A DNA stretch of 17,870 bases from the NCBI GenBank assembly GCA_017543025.1, contig JAFYGX010000162.1, positions 1-17,870 on the forward strand, written 5' to 3'. The translations under genes and the position numbers were made by a program. Below are positions 14,899 through 17,870 of the stretch, in pieces; the stretch's first letter is position 1, and the number at the start of each line of letters is the position of its first letter. Under the pieces are notes generated by a model. It had not been told where the DNA came from. It made no database searches and saw only the letters and a program-made list of their open reading frames with translations. The DNA comes from Solobacterium sp. (GTDB lineage Bacteria > Bacillota_I > Bacilli_A > Erysipelotrichales > Erysipelotrichaceae).

Positions 14899-16864
14899 GG
14901 GGATGCGGATCGCTGTGCTGAGCTGTCTCCTGTTTGCCTGGACAGTGATTCCGGCAGGAGCGGATTATGTTGATCCTTCCGTTCTGACCTATGCGATTCA
15001 GGCGGCTGCCGGCGTGTTCATCACTTTGGGAACGGTGATCGGACTGTACGGCAGAAAGCTGAAATCGCTGGCTGGAAAGCGGAAGGGCAGTGAAGCGAAG
15101 GATGTGACCGGAGATGATCTGGTTTTTCATGACCCGGTATCAGAATGTGACAGACGGGCGCTGTATTTTCTTTCCGAAGAAGAAAAGCAGGCGCTGGCGG
15201 AACAGCAGCGCATTCAGAAACAGAAGGAAGCGTATTCGCTTCGTTCCGGGCTGCTGGTTGCCTGTGCAGTCAGTATGCTGTGGATGTGCTATTCGCCGAT
15301 GATGCTGTATCTGACGAACCGGTCGGAATTTCGCTATGATCTGTATTCGATTCTGCCGGCAATCCTGCTGATGAGCGCTGCGGCACTGGCTGTTTCCGGG
15401 GCACTTTTCTGGCTTTCCTGGCGGATTTCAAAGCCGGTTTATACATTCCTTACCGGCTTCGGATTTCTGTTTCTGGTGGTCTGTGCAATCGAAGGCATTG
15501 TCTTTGCCGGCAGTCTTCCGCCGCTGGACGGAACCGCATTTGACTGGTCTGCCATGACTGGCGCAAAGGTGCAGTCCTATGTTCTGATCGCTGTGTGCAC
15601 CATCCTGATTCTTGTGGTCGCAATCCGGAAGGGCGGAGCGTTTCTCAGAAAAACCGCCGGGGCAGGCTCTCTGCTTGTGATGATATTTCTTGCGGTTCTT
15701 CTGCTGATCAGCGGAATCGCTTCGGGCGGCTTTCTTCCGAAACGATCTGCGTCCGTAACCGATCAGGATGAATTTACCTTTTCAAGTGATGAGAACCTGA
15801 TCATTCTGATTCTGGATGTGGCGGATTCCGGTCTTTTCCGAAGACAGATGGAAGGCGAAGACCCGCAGTACCGGGACGTGTTTGAAGATTTTACCTATTA
15901 CCCCAATACCGTCGGCTGCTATACATATACCGAACATGCGGTACCGTTTATTCTGAGCGGGAAGTGGATGGAGAATCAGGAAGCGTTTGAAACATTTGAG
16001 ACAAAAGCGCTGGATGACTCCCCGCTGTTTCGTACACTGGAGGCAGAAGGTTACCGCATGGGACTTTATGAAGATGCGCTGGTCTATGAAAGCGATGGCG
16101 TTTACCGGTTTGAAAATGTAAAGGATGACCGGTATAAACTGGATTCCATCGGGGAATATGCAAGGCAGAGCTTCTATATGACGTGGTTTCAGTATATGCC
16201 CTATCCTCTCAAGCCGCTGCTTTCGAGAGAAGATTCCCTGAGCAATATCCAGAACCGGGCGATCGGGGAGAAACGTGCATTTATCGGAAACAATGCACGC
16301 TTCTATCAGCAGATGCAGGAAAATCCGATCACGGTCACGGAAGACCGGTGCTTCCGGTTCATCCATCTCGAAGGAGCGCATGTCCCGTTCCGGTATGATA
16401 AGGATGTCAATGTGATACCGCAGGAAGAAGGCTCATACAGTCAGAATATGGAAGCCAGCATCACCCTGACCGATGCCTTTCTGAAGCGTCTGAAGGAAAG
16501 CGGGGTCTATGATAACAGCGCGGTGATCATCATGGCGGACCACGGATATACCGACGACGACGCTAACAGCCTGCTGGGCCGCTGCAATCCGCTTCTGCTG
16601 ATCAAGGGAAAGCAGGAACGCCATGAACTGAACGTCAGCGAACAGCCGGTTTCCTATGAAGATCTGCAGGAAACCTACCAGCGTCTGCTGAAGGGAACGG
16701 AAACAGCTCAGCTGTTTGATGTCCGGGAAGGAGACGTGCGGTTCCGGCGGTTTCTTGCCTATGAGTTCAACAAACCGGAGATTATTCGGGAGTATCTGCA
16801 GCTGGGATATGCGTCGGATATGAATTCGATGTATGAAACCGGCAATGATTATATTCAGAACTGA
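14885..16864 (+). CDS. Membrane-anchored alkaline-phosphatase-superfamily protein, EptA/LtaS-like phospho-group transferase
   Basis: A 659-residue protein with an N-terminal signal or anchor segment (8-26), several further membrane segments (about 35-55, 120-143, 155-178, 187-207, 230-246, 262-280), and an extracellular catalytic domain from about 300. Active-site motifs: ILDVADS (Asp311), CYTYTEHAVPFILSG, EGAHVPF (His499) and MADHGYTDD (Asp552, His553). The second aligns without gaps to the CGTATAVSVPCMFS block recalled for EptA/MCR-1, placing Thr349 at the nucleophile threonine. The family transfers phosphoethanolamine (EptA) or glycerophosphate (LtaS) from lipid donors; sulfatases use Cys or Ser instead. 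The start is the ATG at 14885, seven bases after GGGAG (14873-14877) and overlapping the previous gene by 14 bases; codons further upstream lie deep inside that gene. Donor and acceptor are unknown; phospho- or phosphono-ethanolamine decoration of the glycan is inferred. Confidence 0.82.
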   Translation: MRKREGMRIAVLSCLLFAWTVIPAGADYVDPSVLTYAIQAAAGVFITLGTVIGLYGRKLKSLAGKRKGSEAKDVTGDDLVFHDPVSECDRRALYFLSEEEKQALAEQQRIQKQKEAYSLRSGLLVACAVSMLWMCYSPMMLYLTNRSEFRYDLYSILPAILLMSAAALAVSGALFWLSWRISKPVYTFLTGFGFLFLVVCAIEGIVFAGSLPPLDGTAFDWSAMTGAKVQSYVLIAVCTILILVVAIRKGGAFLRKTAGAGSLLVMIFLAVLLLISGIASGGFLPKRSASVTDQDEFTFSSDENLIILILDVADSGLFRRQMEGEDPQYRDVFEDFTYYPNTVGCYTYTEHAVPFILSGKWMENQEAFETFETKALDDSPLFRTLEAEGYRMGLYEDALVYESDGVYRFENVKDDRYKLDSIGEYARQSFYMTWFQYMPYPLKPLLSREDSLSNIQNRAIGEKRAFIGNNARFYQQMQENPITVTEDRCFRFIHLEGAHVPFRYDKDVNVIPQEEGSYSQNMEASITLTDAFLKRLKESGVYDNSAVIIMADHGYTDDDANSLLGRCNPLLLIKGKQERHELNVSEQPVSYEDLQETYQRLLKGTETAQLFDVREGDVRFRRFLAYEFNKPEIIREYLQLGYASDMNSMYETGNDYIQN

Positions 16865-16900
16865 TGGCAGAATCTTAAAACTGCAGAAACAGAACAGTAA

Positions 16901-16935
16901 AAACAGGAGCGGCCTGCGGGGGTGTGCTCCTGTTT
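16901..16935. terminator. Bidirectional intrinsic terminator between convergent genes
   Basis: AAACAGGAGC (16901-16910) and GCTCCTGTTT (16926-16935) form a perfect ten-base-pair stem around a 15-base loop. A TTTT run ends the plus-strand transcript, and an upstream AAAAA run gives a U-tract on the minus strand. It serves both the plus-strand gene ending at 16864 and the minus-strand gene ending at 16950. Confidence 0.85.
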
Positions 16936-16949
16936 TATATCTGCGAGAT

Positions 16950-17870
16950 TCAGCGGTCAAACACTCTTCCGGTGCCTTTCAGCGCACTGCTCTCTGCAGC
17001 TTTCGCGTTGACAAGCTCCATTTCCACGATATGCGTTTCATTGCCGTAATCAAAGTGCATGTATCGTCTCGGGGCTGAAGGGTCTCTATCTTCCGGGAGT
17101 GCATCGATGCCGGTTCTGCCATCGAGCAGATTCTGATAGATTTCCGGCAGGTAGTCATAGGTGATCGGTTCCTCACTGAGGGTCAAAGGATGAGATTCGT
17201 TTCTTCCCTTGATCAGAAACAGCGGGTTCTGGCGGCCGCTGCTGTGCTTCTGGTCGTCATAGCCATGGTCGGCGAGGATTACGATTGCCGTATTGTCATA
17301 GACGCCTGCTTCTTTCAGCGAAGTGAGATAACGGTTCAGAACGGTGACGGCCGCTTCGGTATTTGCCTCATAGCAGGCTTGCGGGGTGTCTTCAACGTCA
17401 TTGAGGTGCTTGTCATAGCGCATCGGCGGATGAGCGCCTTCGGTATGAATGAAGCGGAAAACCTTTTCCGGTCTTGTGACAATCGGGTGATCTTCGAAGT
17501 AATGAAAGATCCACGGATCGTACCACTGGTAATAATAATCGGCTGCCGGCTGATTCTGCAGATTGAACAGGGCGTAGGGCTCGTATTTCTTCAGCGGCCA
17601 GGGGGCGTAAAGATAGAAGGACATCCGCACTTCATCGGCCAGGAATGTTCTGACATTGCCGAGCTCAAACGGGCGCTTCTGTATGTTTTCATATTCAAAG
17701 AATTCCGGATCATCAAATACAACGTCCATGACGTCATATATGCCGCGCACATACTGTTCGTCCCGGACGCGGCTGAGCAGAGCAGACGACTTCATCGCTC
17801 TGGTGTAATAGGCGCGGAAATCATCCTGCGCGGTATACCATTCGCCGGTCAGCAGCTGAGGGATGGCCAT
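16950..17870 (-). CDS. Second EptA/LtaS-like extracellular transferase, C-terminal part (truncated by window edge)
   Basis: The visible 306 residues are the C-terminal catalytic part of a paralogue of the preceding protein. The frame stays open at base 17870, and the methionine there aligns to the interior of the paralogue (AIPQLLTGEW with AVPFILSGKW), so the true start lies outside. Shared blocks are RFIHTEGAHPPMRYDKHLN, with His147 of the visible part, and LKEAGVYDNTAIVILADHGY, with Asp201 and His202. The nucleophile threonine would lie a few residues beyond the edge. The C-terminus ends in a TGRVFD sequence close to the paralogue's ETGNDY. It is transcribed toward the plus-strand operon, separated only by a shared terminator. 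The likely role is transfer of a phospho-group on the cell surface; substrate unknown. Confidence 0.85.
   Translation of the reverse strand: MAIPQLLTGEWYTAQDDFRAYYTRAMKSSALLSRVRDEQYVRGIYDVMDVVFDDPEFFEYENIQKRPFELGNVRTFLADEVRMSFYLYAPWPLKKYEPYALFNLQNQPAADYYYQWYDPWIFHYFEDHPIVTRPEKVFRFIHTEGAHPPMRYDKHLNDVEDTPQACYEANTEAAVTVLNRYLTSLKEAGVYDNTAIVILADHGYDDQKHSSGRQNPLFLIKGRNESHPLTLSEEPITYDYLPEIYQNLLDGRTGIDALPEDRDPSAPRRYMHFDYGNETHIVEMELVNAKAAESSALKGTGRVFDR

Noticed and set aside
14885..16864. Sulfatase (formylglycine-type)
   Set aside because: There is no C/S-x-P-x-R sulfatase signature; a threonine in an EptA-like context occupies the nucleophile position.
1..17870. Mobile elements, CRISPR repeats, tRNA or rRNA genes, riboswitches
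   Set aside because: No transposase-like frame, regularly spaced repeats, cloverleaf or known riboswitch core was seen on either strand.

Overview
The window is a co-directional cell-surface glycopolymer cluster from a bacterium that is probably a member of the Bacillota. The reasons are the tightly packed operons with GGAGG-type ribosome binding sites, near-consensus TATAAT -10 boxes, hairpin-plus-U-tract terminators, a short YidC-type protein without a large N-terminal periplasmic domain, and teichoic-acid-type glycerophosphotransferase chemistry. By eye the base composition is near 50% G+C. An Erysipelotrichia or clostridial host fits, but the sequence does not prove it. I see no tRNA, rRNA, CRISPR array, insertion sequence or phage gene.

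Layout. (1) 1-1607: the end of gmd and complete fcl, the two-step route from GDP-mannose to GDP-L-fucose, closed by a terminator. (2) 1700-5922: a phosphonate module. It holds a PEP mutase with a fused N-terminal HxGH nucleotidyltransferase domain, a stand-alone close paralogue of that domain, and phosphonopyruvate decarboxylase. An O-antigen ligase/Wzy-like membrane protein follows, then a terminator. (3) 6052-12726: five assembly genes (GT39-like membrane protein, GT2, a large unassigned membrane protein, GT4, and a DUF6056/GT-C-like membrane protein), ending at a strong terminator. (4) 12764-16935: its own promoter, then an unusual single protein joining a YidC/Oxa1 insertase core to a TagB/TagF-type CDP-glycerol glycerophosphotransferase-like domain. 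A membrane-anchored alkaline-phosphatase-superfamily protein with EptA/MCR-like active-site motifs follows, then a bidirectional terminator. (5) 16950-17870, minus strand: the C-terminal part of a paralogue of that last protein, running off the window.

Working model (inference). PEP is isomerised to phosphonopyruvate and decarboxylated to phosphonoacetaldehyde. After amination or reduction by an enzyme not in this window, the C-P compound is activated with CTP by the HxGH nucleotidyltransferase(s). It is then placed on a fucose-containing glycan, possibly by the YidC-fused transferase inside the cell. The EptA-like enzymes may add or move phospho-substituents outside. No flippase, ABC exporter, priming glycosyltransferase or 2-aminoethylphosphonate transaminase is visible, so the locus must extend beyond the window or rely on genes elsewhere.
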